A stretch of DNA of 64,000 nt from Terriglobia bacterium (GCA_020072845.1 JAIQGF010000008.1:186001-250000), one strand, 5' to 3'; positions 1 through 8,870 are shown, counted from the stretch's first letter. Translations and numbers: made by a program. Notes: a model not told the origin generated them from the letters alone.

Positions 1-816
1 CAGTGGCAGACTTTCAGCCTGAACGCTGCGGCGCTGGCGGCGTTGCAGCAGCCCAACGTACAGGACGCGATCAACCAACTCATCGCCTCCGGCGGCATCA
101 ACGCGGCCAACACCACCGCCATTGCCGCCCTGCTGGCGCAACTCCAGAGCCAGTCGCAAAGCCCCCTCCTGCAGCAGCCCTTCGCTACTTTCGGCGGCGG
201 CCAGACGCTTACCGCCCTGGCTGTTCCGCCGATTTCGGTGAATTTCTCGCGCAACGAGTCGCAGGTCTCCAGCCTTCAGCACATGACGCTGCGGGCCTCC
301 CACGGCAACGCCGCCACCATGCGCATCGGCGCGCGCTATCCCATCCTGAACTCGACCTTCGCCCCCATCTACAACTCGCCCGCCATTGCGCAGGTCATTC
401 AGAACAACAGCTTCATCGCGCCCTTCCCTTCCTTCAACTTTGAAGACCTGGGACTGCTCGTCAAAGCGACTCCGCAGATTCACGGCGCCACCGATGTCCG
501 CCTGGAATTGAGTGTTGAAGTGAAGGCGCTGAGTGCGCAGTCCTTCAACGGTGTGCCCGTGATCAGCAACCGCGCCTATACCGGCACCATTAGCATCAAG
601 GATGGCGAAGCCGGCGTGATCGCGGGGATGTTGGATGTTGAGGAGCAGAACACGCTGACCGGACTGCCGGGTGTGGCGCGCCTGCCGCTGCTCGGCACCC
701 TCACCTCCAGTCACAACCCGCAGAAGAGATCCACCGAGCTGATCATCCTGATCACGCCCCACCTGACCCGCATCCGCGAAGCCAGGCCGAAGACCATCAC
801 CATTCCTAGCAGCTAG
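1..816 (+). CDS. Secretin (type II/IV pilus-like outer-membrane channel), C-terminal part
   Basis: The reading frame is open from the first base of the window, so the 5' end lies outside; about 271 C-terminal residues are present. The end of the frame has the hallmark of the bacterial type II/III secretin domain: a VPVISNR stretch, an amphipathic strand ending in GEAGVIAGML, the turn TGLPGVARLPLLGTL, and the terminal ELIILITPHL strand. Secretins form multimeric gated beta-barrels in the outer membrane for type II secretion or type IV pili. The part upstream of these strands is rich in Gln and Ala. Without the N-terminal N-domains I cannot say whether this is GspD-like or PilQ-like. Family assignment is firm; the specific system is not. 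Confidence 0.9.
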   Translation, partial: QWQTFSLNAAALAALQQPNVQDAINQLIASGGINAANTTAIAALLAQLQSQSQSPLLQQPFATFGGGQTLTALAVPPISVNFSRNESQVSSLQHMTLRASHGNAATMRIGARYPILNSTFAPIYNSPAIAQVIQNNSFIAPFPSFNFEDLGLLVKATPQIHGATDVRLELSVEVKALSAQSFNGVPVISNRAYTGTISIKDGEAGVIAGMLDVEEQNTLTGLPGVARLPLLGTLTSSHNPQKRSTELIILITPHLTRIREARPKTITIPSS

Positions 817-850
817 TAGATGGTAGATGGTAGTTGGTACGTAGAAACAC

Positions 851-921
851 AGCCCCGTAGGGGCGAACGCTAGTAGCCCAGAGCCTGCCCTGAGCGAAGT
901 CGAAGGGGCGCCAGCCCTGGG
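851..921. repeat. Palindrome with a 25-bp element inserted in its stem (copy A1)
   Basis: Bases 882-906 (AGCCTGCCCTGAGCGAAGTC followed by GAAGG) split a hairpin. If they are removed, bases 877-881 join 907-921 to give a perfect 8-bp stem, CCCAGGGC and GCCCTGGG around the loop GCCA. A second small palindrome, GCCCCGTAGGGGC, lies just upstream at 852-864. The same 25-bp word interrupts other hairpins at 1157-1181 and 8831-8855. Confidence 0.85.
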
Positions 922-1144
922 AGAACATTCACAAATAATTCAGAGTCCCGTAGGAGTCTGTGTCATAGCTTGATTTCGCGCGTTGCCGTGGTCCAAAAGC
1001 GAACCGAAACCAGCCGCGGAGCGGCGAAATTCGTTAGCCCAGCGCGGCAGCGCTGGGAAAAGTGAACAGAATTATCGAGCGCCAGCGGCGCGGCACAGTT
1101 CTCCTACAGACTCGCCACCCCTGGGGAAACATCCACAAATACCC

Positions 1145-1190
1145 AGAGTCCCGTAGAGCCTGCCCTGAACGCAGTCGAAGGGGACGGCAC
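1145..1190. repeat. Palindrome with a 25-bp element inserted (copy A2)
   Basis: Bases 1157-1181 are a second copy of the 25-bp element with two substitutions relative to A1 (GAACGCAGTC in place of GAGCGAAGTC). Removing it restores the hairpin GTCCC-GTA-GGGAC from 1148-1156 and 1182-1185. This is the second independent case where the element sits inside another palindrome. Confidence 0.8.
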
Positions 1191-1271
1191 GAAGCAACCT
1201 GGCGGACTTTCAACTCGGCCAAAACCGCTGAATCACCTGCGAATTCCGCCACCCTAACTCCTAACTTCTAA

Positions 1272-2423
1272 CTACTTCGCTTGCTGCGTCGCCATGAAAT
1301 CCGCGATCTTCTTCAACTGCTCGGGCGGCAACTGCCCGAGGTTGCTGATCCTGCGCCCGCCGATAAACAGCGTGGGCGTGCCGGTTATCTCCATTTCCTT
1401 CCCCAGCTCAACCGACTGTTTCACCCGCTCCGCGGTTGCCGGCTGATTGGCGCACGCCGCCACCTTCTGCCCATCCACGCCCGCCGCCGCCGCCAGCGCT
1501 TGCAGCTTGGCCGTCGCTTTCTTGCCCGCATCCTCGGTGTTGTTGGTGTCGGCGGTGAGCTGTTCCTGCGCGCCGTACACTGCTTCCAAGAATTTCCAGA
1601 ACGCCGCCGGATTTTCGCGGTGCACGCACTCGCCGTACTCCGCCGCCGCGAACGCCCAGTGGTGCATCTGCGTCAGCGGAAATTGCTGGAACACGAAGCG
1701 GGCGCTGGGTGCGTCGGCCAACAGCTTCTGGATCACCGGCAACGCCGCCTTGCACGCCGGGCATTGCAGGTCGGCAAACTCGACGATCGTCACCGGAGCA
1801 TTGGCCGGCCCGCGCGACGGCCCGTTGATGCCCTTCTGCAGCTTGGTGCGGTTGGCCGCGAACGGGTCGGCGGCGAACGGAATCAATTCGCCCATCAGCG
1901 CATGCTTGCCGTCGGCTGTCACCAGGAACGCCACCGGCCCGCGACCCTGCGGCGTGTTCACCAGCACCACCACTTGCGTCAGGTCCGACACCGCGTGCGG
2001 CTTCACATCCGCAATCGTCCACGTGATCGCCGGGTTCGTGCCCCCGATCATCTGCCGTACGAAGCTGTTGATCGCCGTGTCCGAAGGCCGTGCCCCTTCG
2101 CCGGGAAACGGCGCCAGGTTGCCCGCCATCGCCTGTTTGTGCCCCGCCAGCACGAACAGCTTGCGTTCGCCGTTGTTCTGCGCCGATTTGATGGTCAGGT
2201 CGATTTCGGCAATGCCCGGCGCTTCCGACGGCTTGATGCCGGTGATCGTCCATGCAACGTTCGTCTCGTAGCCGAACATGTGCCGCATGAACGAGTCGGC
2301 CGTCGCCTTGGAGGGCAACGACGTTCCGTTTTCGCTGGCTGACGGCTTGGGCTTCGCCGACGCCTGCGCCAGTGCGAGCGCGGCGATCACGGCCAAGGCG
2401 GACAATGCCAAGTATCGGCGCAT
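1272..2423 (-). CDS. Secreted DsbA-family thiol:disulfide protein
   Basis: This 383-residue protein begins with a signal peptide (MRRYLALSALAVIAALALA, cleavage near ASA at 23) and should act in the periplasm. The C-terminal half (about 205-380) is a DsbA-like thioredoxin domain (Thioredoxin_4): VTIVEFADLQ leads into a CPAC active site at Cys221/Cys224, followed by a helical insertion and the cis-Pro strand GTPTLFIGG. The N-terminal half contains two related segments of about 75 residues (SFMRHMFG...WTITGIKP and SFVRQMIG...WTIADVKP), an internal duplication not part of the thioredoxin fold. It likely oxidises, reduces or isomerises cysteines in exported proteins; direction cannot be read from sequence. 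It is followed on the other side by nadE on the same strand, with a repeat array between. Confidence 0.88.
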   Translation of the reverse strand: MRRYLALSALAVIAALALAQASAKPKPSASENGTSLPSKATADSFMRHMFGYETNVAWTITGIKPSEAPGIAEIDLTIKSAQNNGERKLFVLAGHKQAMAGNLAPFPGEGARPSDTAINSFVRQMIGGTNPAITWTIADVKPHAVSDLTQVVVLVNTPQGRGPVAFLVTADGKHALMGELIPFAADPFAANRTKLQKGINGPSRGPANAPVTIVEFADLQCPACKAALPVIQKLLADAPSARFVFQQFPLTQMHHWAFAAAEYGECVHRENPAAFWKFLEAVYGAQEQLTADTNNTEDAGKKATAKLQALAAAAGVDGQKVAACANQPATAERVKQSVELGKEMEITGTPTLFIGGRRISNLGQLPPEQLKKIADFMATQQAK

Positions 2424-2439
2424 GCGCTCCTTTCAAAAA

Positions 2440-2510
2440 CGGTTTTCGGTTCTCGGTTGTCGGTTCTTAGTTCTTGCTTTACCGAAAACTGATAACCGAT
2501 AACCGACAAC
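2440..2510. repeat. Intergenic word array, inverted pair (CGGTTnTC / ACCGAtAA)
   Basis: The left half is a run of CGGTT-words with varied linkers (CGGTTTT, CGGTTCT, CGGTTGT, CGGTTCT). The right half (about 2481-2510) is the inverse, ACCGAAAACTGATAACCGAT and onward. Together they could fold into a long imperfect hairpin between the DsbA-like gene and nadE. Confidence 0.75.
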
Positions 2511-2515
2511 GTCTT

Positions 2516-4156
2516 TCAATAATCCCACCGCGCGGCGATTGGAAATCTTCTCCCCACACCAAACGCCTTCTCGGAAATCTTCAGCCCCGGCGCGGCCTGC
2601 TGCCGCTTGTACTCCGAACGTTCCACCATGCGGATCGCCTTGCGCACCAGGTGGAGATCGAAGCCGCGCTTTTCGGCAATCTGCTCCGCGCTCTGGTAGT
2701 CCTCGATGTAGTCTTCCAGGATCGCGTCCAGCACGTCGTAGGGCGGCAGCGAGTCGCTGTCTTTTTGGTTCGGCCGCAGCTCAGCCGACGGCGGTTTTTC
2801 CAGCGTCGCCTGCGGGATCACCGGCTTACGGGCATTCACGTACTGCGCCAGCCGGTACACCAGGGTCTTGGGCACATCGGAAATCACCGCCAGCCCCCCG
2901 ACCATGTCGCCATACAGCGTGCAGTAGCCCGCCGCCAGTTCCGACTTGTTGCCCGTGCTCAGCACCATGGAGCCGAACTTGTTGGAGAGCGCCATCAGCA
3001 GCGCGCCGCGAATCCGCGCCTGGATGTTTTCCTCCGTCACGTCTTCTTCCCGGCCCGCGAACACCGGTTTCATCGTCTTCCGGTAGTCGTCGAAGATTTC
3101 CGTGATCGGGATCAGCTCGAAACGTATGCCCAGGTTTGCCGCCAGCGCGCGCGCGTCCTCAATGCTGCCGCTCGAGGAATACGGCCCCGGCATGCCGACA
3201 CCGGTCACGTTCTGATTTCCCAGCGCATCGGCCGCAATCGCCGCCGTCAGTCCCGAGTCAATCCCGCCGCTCAGTCCCACCAGCACGCGTTCAAACCCGC
3301 ACTTGCGCACGTAATCGCGTGTGCCCAGCACCAGCGCCGCGTACACGCTGCCCTCCAGTCCCTCGATCTGCGGGTGCAAGTCGCCGGCCAGTTTTTCGGT
3401 GTCGAAAAAAATCAGGTCTTCTTCAAACGACTTCGCCTGCGCCACCACCTGGCCGTCGGGCGCGATCACTACGCTCGATCCGTCAAACACCAGGCTGTCA
3501 TTGCCGCCCACCTGGTTGACCATGGCCACCGGCACGCCGTACTTGATGGCCAGCGCCGCCAGCATCTTCTGCCGCAGTTCGCGCTTGCCCGCGTAGAAGG
3601 GCGACGCCGAGATGTTCAGCAGCAGGTTGCCGCCGCCGCGCATCAGCGCCTCCACCGGATCGAAGCCGTACAGTTGCCGGTTCCAGAAACTTTTGTCGTT
3701 CCACGCGTCCTCGCAGATGGTCAGCCCCACCTGCCGCCCGCAGAACGGCAACAGTTCCTGCTTGCTCGCCGGAGCGAAGTTGCGCCATTCGTCGAAGACG
3801 TCGTAGGTCGGCAGCAGCATCTTCGACTGCACGAACCCCACTCGGCCGTCCTTGACCAGCGCCGCCGAGTTCATCACCGACTTGCCGGAGGCGGCGTGCG
3901 CCGGCGTCACCAGCCCGCAGATCACTGCCATGCCGCGCGTCTCCTCGGCGATCCGCTCCAGCATCTCCTGATTGCGTTTGACGAAGCTAGGATTCTCCAC
4001 CAGGTCGCGCGGCGGGTAGCCGCAGATGGAAAGCTCGGGGAACATGGCCAAGCCGGCGCCCGCCGCCTGCGCGCGTCGCGAGAATTCAATGATCTTGCCG
4101 CCATTCCCGCTGAAGTCGCCGATGGTGGTGTTAATCTGCCCGAGCGCAATCTTCAC
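2516..4156 (-). CDS. nadE: Glutamine-dependent NAD+ synthetase
   Basis: At 546 residues this matches the two-domain, glutamine-hydrolysing NAD synthetase that amidates deamido-NAD in the last step of NAD biosynthesis. Residues 1-260 form a nitrilase-type amidase with the expected Glu41 (MFPELSICGYPPRD), Lys112 and Cys148 (LTICEDAW). Residues from about 270 on form the ATP-pyrophosphatase synthetase with the P-loop SGGIDS at 296-301 and the downstream TGNKSE and DxxPS-type segments (SELRPNQKDSDSLPPYDVLD). It ends in a basic tail. It is flanked on both sides by word arrays and stands opposite the amidase gene. Confidence 0.95.
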   Translation of the reverse strand: MKIALGQINTTIGDFSGNGGKIIEFSRRAQAAGAGLAMFPELSICGYPPRDLVENPSFVKRNQEMLERIAEETRGMAVICGLVTPAHAASGKSVMNSAALVKDGRVGFVQSKMLLPTYDVFDEWRNFAPASKQELLPFCGRQVGLTICEDAWNDKSFWNRQLYGFDPVEALMRGGGNLLLNISASPFYAGKRELRQKMLAALAIKYGVPVAMVNQVGGNDSLVFDGSSVVIAPDGQVVAQAKSFEEDLIFFDTEKLAGDLHPQIEGLEGSVYAALVLGTRDYVRKCGFERVLVGLSGGIDSGLTAAIAADALGNQNVTGVGMPGPYSSSGSIEDARALAANLGIRFELIPITEIFDDYRKTMKPVFAGREEDVTEENIQARIRGALLMALSNKFGSMVLSTGNKSELAAGYCTLYGDMVGGLAVISDVPKTLVYRLAQYVNARKPVIPQATLEKPPSAELRPNQKDSDSLPPYDVLDAILEDYIEDYQSAEQIAEKRGFDLHLVRKAIRMVERSEYKRQQAAPGLKISEKAFGVGRRFPIAARWDY

Positions 4157-4176
4157 CCGTTCAGTCTAAAGCGGGC

Positions 4177-4256
4177 CATCGGCAATCGACAATCGGCAAT
4201 CGAAAATGTTGTTCAACCGATTACCGATAACCGAAAACCGACGACCGAAAACCGCC
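4177..4256. repeat. Intergenic word array (AATCGGC / AACCGAA)
   Basis: Two adjoining runs: ATCGGCAATCGACAATCGGC and following words, then ACCGATTACCGATAACCGAA and following words up to 4256. The array separates the divergent nadE and amidase genes and covers the place where a -35 element for the amidase would lie. Confidence 0.75.
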
Positions 4257-4266
4257 GGTCCGCAGG

Positions 4267-4272
4267 TATAAT
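4267..4272 (+). promoter_or_regulatory. Candidate -10 element for the amidase
   Basis: A consensus TATAAT stands 28 bases before the amidase ATG. No TTGACA-like element lies 16-18 bases upstream, where the sequence is the CCGAAAACCG-type array. Confidence 0.5.
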
Positions 4273-4299
4273 TTCCCGCCTTGCCCTCTGGAGCCAACG

Positions 4300-5940
4300 A
4301 TGAAGTCTCCCAACCGCCGCTCATTCCTGAAAACCACCGCCATCGCAAGTGCCGCAGCCATGCTCGCGCCGGTCATATCGGACACTCCAGCGCACGCCGC
4401 TTCGCCATCCGCTGCGGCAAAACCTCCGGCCTTCGAATTGGACGAGATGACCATCGCCGATCTGCAGCAGGGCTTGTCGTCGGGCAAGTTCACCGTGCGC
4501 AGCCTCACCGAACGATACCTCGCGCGCATCCAGGCACTTGATAAAGATAAGCACGGCCCCGCCGTGAATGCGGTCATCCAGATCAATCCCGACGCCCTCC
4601 AGATCGCCGACTCCTTGGACAAGGAACGCCGCACCCATAAGCCGCGCGGCCCGCTGCACGGCATCCCGGTCCTGATCAAGGACAACATCGGCACCGCCGA
4701 CCGCATGATGACCACCGCCGGCTCGCTCGCCCTGCTCGGCTCCATTCCGTCCCACGACGCCTTCCTGGTCAGCAGGCTGCGCCAGGCCGGCGCGGTCATT
4801 CTCGGCAAGACCAATCTCAGCGAGTGGGCCAACATTCGCTCCAATCGCTCCACCAGCGGATGGAGCGGACGCGGAGGCCAGACCCGCAATCCCTACGCCC
4901 TCGATCGCAATCCCTGCGGATCCAGTTCCGGCTCCGGCGTGGCCGTGTCCGCCAATCAGTGCGCCGTCGCCGTCGGCACGGAAACCTCCGGCTCCATCAT
5001 CTGCCCATCCACCACCAACGGGATCGTCGGCATCAAGCCCACCGTCGGCCTGGTCAGCCGTTCGGTCATCATCCCGATCGCCCATTCCCACGACACCGCC
5101 GGCCCCATGGCGCGCACCGTCGCCGACGCCGCCGCGCTGCTTTCCGTGCTCGCCGGTTACGATCCCCAGGACAGCGCCACTGCTCCCCTGCAGGACAAGC
5201 CCGCGGTGGACTACACGCGCTTTCTCGATCCTGCCGCTCTGCGCGGCGCGCGTATTGGCGTCGTCCGCAAGAACTTCGGTTTCAGCGACGCCGTGGACCG
5301 CCTGATGGAAGACTGCCTGGCCGAGATGAAGCGCCAGGGCGCCGTGCTCATTGATCCCGTCGAAGTCGGCCCCGCTACCTTCGGTGACTCCATCCTGGAA
5401 GTCTTCCTCACCGAACTCAAAGCCGACCTCAACGCCTACCTCGCCGCCCTCGGTCCCGCCGCCCCCGTCCACTCGTTGAAGGAGATCATCGAGTTCAACG
5501 AAAAGCATCGCCAGCAGGAGATGCCTTACTTTGGTCAGGATCTGTTCGAGAAAGCGGAAACCAAGGGACCGCTCACTAACAAGGACTACCTCGCCGCGCT
5601 GGAGAAAAATCGCGAGCTGTCGCGCACCAAGGGCATCGATGAGGCCATGGACAAGCACCAACTCGACGCCCTCCTCGGACCCTCCGGCGGCCCCGCCTGG
5701 ACCACCGATTTGCTCAACGGCGACCGCTCCCGCGGCGGCAGTTCCGGCCTGCCCGCCGCCGCCGGCTATCCGCACATCACCGTGCCCGCCGGCTTTGTGT
5801 TCGGCCTGCCGGTGGGAATTTCATTCTTTGGCCGGGCTTGGTCCGAGCCCGTCCTGATCAAGCTCGCCTACGCCTTCGAGCAGGCAACGCACCACCGCAA
5901 GCCGCCGCACTTCGCCCCCACCGCCGACCTGAAGGTCTGA
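4300..5940 (+). CDS. Tat-exported amidase (amidase signature family)
   Basis: The 546-residue product carries a twin-arginine signal (NRRSFLKTTAIASAAAML, cleavage after AHA near 33), so it should fold in the cytoplasm and be exported. The rest is an amidase-signature enzyme with the Ser-cisSer-Lys triad: Lys127 in GIPVLIKDN, the Gly/Ser-rich loop CGSSSGSGVAVSA (cis-Ser near 208) and the nucleophile Ser232 in GTETSGSI. Length and order of motifs are complete. Members hydrolyse diverse amides, so the substrate is unknown; secreted homologues are often annotated as GatA-like, but the export signal excludes a role in tRNA transamidation. It stands alone, with its own candidate promoter, ahead of a toxin-antitoxin pair. 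Confidence 0.92.
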   Translation: MKSPNRRSFLKTTAIASAAAMLAPVISDTPAHAASPSAAAKPPAFELDEMTIADLQQGLSSGKFTVRSLTERYLARIQALDKDKHGPAVNAVIQINPDALQIADSLDKERRTHKPRGPLHGIPVLIKDNIGTADRMMTTAGSLALLGSIPSHDAFLVSRLRQAGAVILGKTNLSEWANIRSNRSTSGWSGRGGQTRNPYALDRNPCGSSSGSGVAVSANQCAVAVGTETSGSIICPSTTNGIVGIKPTVGLVSRSVIIPIAHSHDTAGPMARTVADAAALLSVLAGYDPQDSATAPLQDKPAVDYTRFLDPAALRGARIGVVRKNFGFSDAVDRLMEDCLAEMKRQGAVLIDPVEVGPATFGDSILEVFLTELKADLNAYLAALGPAAPVHSLKEIIEFNEKHRQQEMPYFGQDLFEKAETKGPLTNKDYLAALEKNRELSRTKGIDEAMDKHQLDALLGPSGGPAWTTDLLNGDRSRGGSSGLPAAAGYPHITVPAGFVFGLPVGISFFGRAWSEPVLIKLAYAFEQATHHRKPPHFAPTADLKV

Positions 5941-5959
5941 GGCCACAGGCCAATTTGCC

Positions 5960-5988
5960 TTGTAATACACAATAATACCCGGCATACT
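5960..5988 (+). promoter_or_regulatory. Candidate promoter of the ParD/ParE-like pair
   Basis: TTGTAA at 5960-5965 and CATACT at 5983-5988 are separated by 17 bases. A start about seven bases after the -10 would fall at 5995, three bases before the ATG, so the transcript would have almost no leader; there is indeed no Shine-Dalgarno sequence before 5998. Confidence 0.4.
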
Positions 5989-5997
5989 TTCTAAGTT

Positions 5998-6249
5998 ATG
6001 AACAACACCGAAAAGACCATCAGCTTCCGTGCCGATGCCGGCAAAATCGAGGCACTCGATTCGCTTGCGGCCGCGCAGGACCGTCCGCGAAGCTATCTGA
6101 TTAATGAGGCCATCTCCAATTACGTCGAGCTGCACGCGTATCAGGACGCGCTCGTGCGTAAGGGACTGGACGACATGCGGAAAGGCCGCGTGCTCAGCCA
6201 TGAGCAGGTGGCAAAGCGGCTCAAGAGGACGGGACGCCCGCGCCGATGA
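5998..6249 (+). CDS. Ribbon-helix-helix antitoxin (CopG/ParD-like)
   Basis: An 83-residue basic protein with the ribbon-helix-helix layout: an N-terminal strand (KTISFRAD), then helix A (KIEALDSLAAAQDRP) and helix B (RSYLINEAISNYVE), followed by a C-terminal extension ending in KRTGRPRR that would wrap the toxin. Such antitoxins bind DNA as dimers, repress their own operon and neutralise the partner. The stop overlaps the toxin start by ATGA, the usual arrangement for coupled toxin-antitoxin genes. Assignment rests on fold pattern plus partner. Confidence 0.82.
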   Translation: MNNTEKTISFRADAGKIEALDSLAAAQDRPRSYLINEAISNYVELHAYQDALVRKGLDDMRKGRVLSHEQVAKRLKRTGRPRR

Positions 6250-6530
6250 TCGAATGGACGGAACAGGCGGTTCGGCAACTGGACCAGGCACATGACTACA
6301 TCGCGCTGTCCAACTCCGAGCCGGTTGCCGCCCGGATCGTGATCCAAATCGTCACTAGCATCCAAGATCTCGCCGCGTTTCCGACGGTAGGCCGGCCAGG
6401 CCGGGTACCCGGCACCCGTGAACTGGTCATTTCCAACACGCCCTTCATCGCAGCCTATGCCATTGACAAGGACCGCGTCGTAGTCCTCGCCATCTACCAC
6501 GGCGCACAGCAATGGCCGGAAGCGTTTTGA
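6246..6530 (+). CDS. RelE/ParE-family toxin
   Basis: A 94-residue protein with the RelE/ParE pattern: start IEWTEQAVRQLDQAHDYI (helix pair), a middle GRPGRVPGTRELVI strand, then FIAAYAIDKDRVVVLAIYHGAQQWP. The final strand plus HGAQQWP matches the plasmid-stabilisation (ParE) type, which act on gyrase or, for RelE relatives, on mRNA in the ribosome. Which target applies is not visible. It overlaps the antitoxin by four bases and is complete. Confidence 0.85.
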   Translation: MIEWTEQAVRQLDQAHDYIALSNSEPVAARIVIQIVTSIQDLAAFPTVGRPGRVPGTRELVISNTPFIAAYAIDKDRVVVLAIYHGAQQWPEAF

Positions 6531-6706
6531 GGCGATCTGACATTCCCAGCCTGTAGGCCCCGCCGCCCTCGCCCGCGACACACTCCAATCGGCAATGCTT
6601 TAGTTTTTCAACCTCCGTTCACCAATCGCATTCTCACCTCCCCCATAATCCGCGCTCCCGGTGTATCCTGTCTCCACTTGCCTCGAGGCGTCCCCGACGA
6701 GGTTAC

Positions 6707-8800
6707 GTGTTCTCTTCTTTCCCTTATCCGCGGCAACGCCACCTCGCCACGCCGGTTCGCGCAGTCCTGTTTTCCCGGCTTACCATCGTCCTGGCCGCGT
6801 ATTTTCTCGCCGGCAGGATCGGTCTTGCCATTCCTTTCACCAGCGGCAATGTTTCCCCTGTTTGGCCGCCGGCAGGCATCGCTCTGGCCGCCCTGTTGGT
6901 GTGGGGCTATGGCATGTGGCCCGCGGTCCTGGCGGGCGCCTTTCTGGTGAATTTTTTCAGTCCGATTCCGCACGCCGCTTGCTTCGGCATCGCGGTGGGA
7001 AATACCGGCAGCGCGCTGGTGGCTACCTGGCTGGTGCGCAGGACTCCGGGATTCCAGGCGGCTCTGCCCCGTCTTCAGGACGTCCTGGCGCTGGTGCTTC
7101 TCGGCGGGTTGAGCACCTCCGTTGCGGCCACGGTCGGTGTCATCACGCTCAATCTCACCGGAGTGAAACCCTGGTCGGGGTTCACCTCGGCCTGGCTGAT
7201 CTGGTTCTTGGGCGATGCCATGGGCGTTATCGTCGTCGCTCCCCTGATCCTGAGCTTTTCTCGGCTCGCGCGCCTGCAGTTTGAAAGTCGCCTCGAATTC
7301 ACCGGGTTGGCAGCCGCCGCCTCGGGGGTTGCATTCCTGGTCTTCGGCCATCGCTTCGGCTTGGGCGCCGCCGACAACGTGCTGGTCTTCCTGGTGTTTC
7401 CTTTTGTCATCTGGGCCGCCATCCGATTTGAAATCGCCGGCTCGGCTGTCGTCAGTGCTCTCATCGCCGCCGTTGCCATCTGGCAGACCGCCACCGGTCT
7501 GGGACCTTTTGTTCAGCCGAGCCCCATCCGCGGCGCCACCTTGCTGCAGGTGTTCCTGGCTGTCATCTCGGTCAGCGGACTGGCGCTGGCCGCCGTGATT
7601 GCCGAACGTGAAGCCGCCGAAGGCGCCTTACATTTGGTCCAAGACCTGGCCCGGCGCCGCGAGCGGGCCGAGCAGGCTCTCCGCAGCAGCGAGCAGCGCC
7701 TCAGCGGAATCGTCAATTCCGCCATGGATGGAATCATCACCGTGGACCGCTTCCAGCGGGTTGTCCTGTTCAACTCCGCTGCCGAGCGCATCTTCCGCTG
7801 CCCGGCCGCCGACGCCATCGGCCGCGACCTCGATCATTTCATTCCCCCTCGTTTCCGCGACATCCATCGTCGTCACATTCAGGCCTTCGGCGAGACCGGC
7901 GTTTCCACCCACGCCATGCGACCTCCCGGATCGCTCTCCGGCATTCGATCCGACGGCGAGGAGTTCCCGATTGAAGCCACCATCTCCCAGGTGGAATCGG
8001 AAGGCCAGAAGCTGTACACCGTCATTCTGCGCGACGTCACCCTGCGCCGGCAGGCGGAAGAGGCTCTGGTCAAGTCCGAAAAGCTGGCCTCCGCCGGCCG
8101 CCTCGCCGCCACCATCGCGCACGAAATCAACAATCCCCTGGCCGCCGTCACCAACCTTCTCTACCTGGCTCGCGCCGCCGAGCATCTCCCGGAAGCCGCC
8201 CGCCGGCATCTCGAGCTCGCCGATACCGAACTCCAGCGCGTCGCTCACATCACCAAGCAGACTCTCGGTTTTTATCGTGACCAGAGCGCGCCCGTCCGCT
8301 TCGACCCGGCTGAACTCCTCGATAATATTCTCGCGCTGCTGCAAACCAGGATCGAGGCCCGGAACCTCGCGGTCGAAAAGCGCTACTGCGCGCGTCTTCA
8401 GGTGCTGGGCTCGGCGGGTGAGATTCGTCAGGTTTTGTCCAACGTCATCAGCAACGGCATTGATGCGGTCCAGCCCGGCGGACGCCTTCAGATCAAGGTC
8501 GCCTCGGCGCCGGACTGGCGCTCACCGGCGAATCGTGGCGTACGCATCACCGTTGCCGACACCGGCCACGGCATCGCGCCCGAAAACCTAGCCCGGATTT
8601 TCGAGCCCTTCTTCACCACCAAGAAGGACGCGGGCACCGGCCTCGGACTGTAGGTCTCGCGCCAGATCGTGGACAAACACGCGGGCTCCATCCGCGTTCG
8701 CTCCCGCACCACCCCACATCGCTCCGGCACCGTCTTCTCCATCTTCCTGCCCCTCGCCGCCGCGTCCGGAAAGACGAAACCGGCCGCCAACCTGTCGTGA
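6707..8800 (+). pseudogene. MASE1-PAS histidine kinase interrupted by an in-frame TAG
   Basis: The frame opens with GTG at 6707. Residues 1-300 form the multi-helix MASE1 sensor (SPVWPPAGIALAALLVWGYG is characteristic), then a PAS domain (about 330-450), a HisKA dimerisation helix with the phospho-acceptor His472 (IAHEINNPLA) and an HATPase_c domain with N box, DTGHGI (G1) and GTGLGL (G2). Directly after GTGLGL comes TAG at 8651-8653. The same frame continues without further stop as VSRQIVDKHAGSIRVRS to TGA at 8798-8800, the expected end of the ATPase fold (normally GTGLGLWVSRQIV). A single TGG to TAG change explains it. Translation to the TAG gives 648 residues lacking the last strand and helix of the ATPase domain. 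No response regulator is adjacent. A sequencing error is also possible. Confidence 0.85.
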
Positions 8801-8820
8801 GACCGATCACACGTATCCTC

Positions 8821-8870
8821 TGTGGCACACAGCCTGCCCTGAGCGAAGTCGAAGGGCGCCCTCGCGTGCG
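8821..8870. repeat. 25-bp element inserted in a GTGGCAC/GCGCCCTCG hairpin (copy A3)
   Basis: Bases 8831-8855 are identical to copy A1 (882-906). They split TGTGGCACAC (8821-8830) from GCGCCCTCGCGTGCG (8856-8870). Joined, the flanks make an imperfect hairpin of the TGTGGC...GCGCCCTCG family that also occurs at 26112-26137 and 32030-32055. Confidence 0.8.

Larger units (their letters stand above)
817..1271. other. Gene-free spacer filled with repeats
   Basis: No convincing gene is present in these 455 bases. The spacer opens with a run of varied GTAGATG-type words (about 813-845). It then holds three or more palindromic elements: one at 851-921 and one at 1145-1187, both interrupted by a 25-bp insert, plus an uninterrupted hairpin near 1036-1062. 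A stretch of about 40 bases at 917-957 recurs in diverged form at 1119-1156 (shared words CCTGGG, ACATnCACAAATA, CAGAGTCCCGTAG). The two short open frames on opposite strands here are shadows of this repeat material. Confidence 0.8.

Noticed and set aside
1034..1271. Two short opposed frames downstream of the secretin
   Set aside because: They translate palindromic repeats on both strands.
2474..4303. 609-codon open frame opposite nadE
   Set aside because: Its translation is rich in His and Arg without domains, it mirrors nadE codons, and nadE has complete catalytic motifs.
4321..5775. 484-codon open frame opposite the amidase
   Set aside because: A GC-rich antisense shadow, Gly/Asp-heavy with no motif; the amidase on the plus strand is complete.
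8651..8653. Pyrrolysine or another read-through use of TAG in the histidine kinase
   Set aside because: The position is a Trp in relatives, one base change explains it, and there is no sign of Pyl machinery or context.
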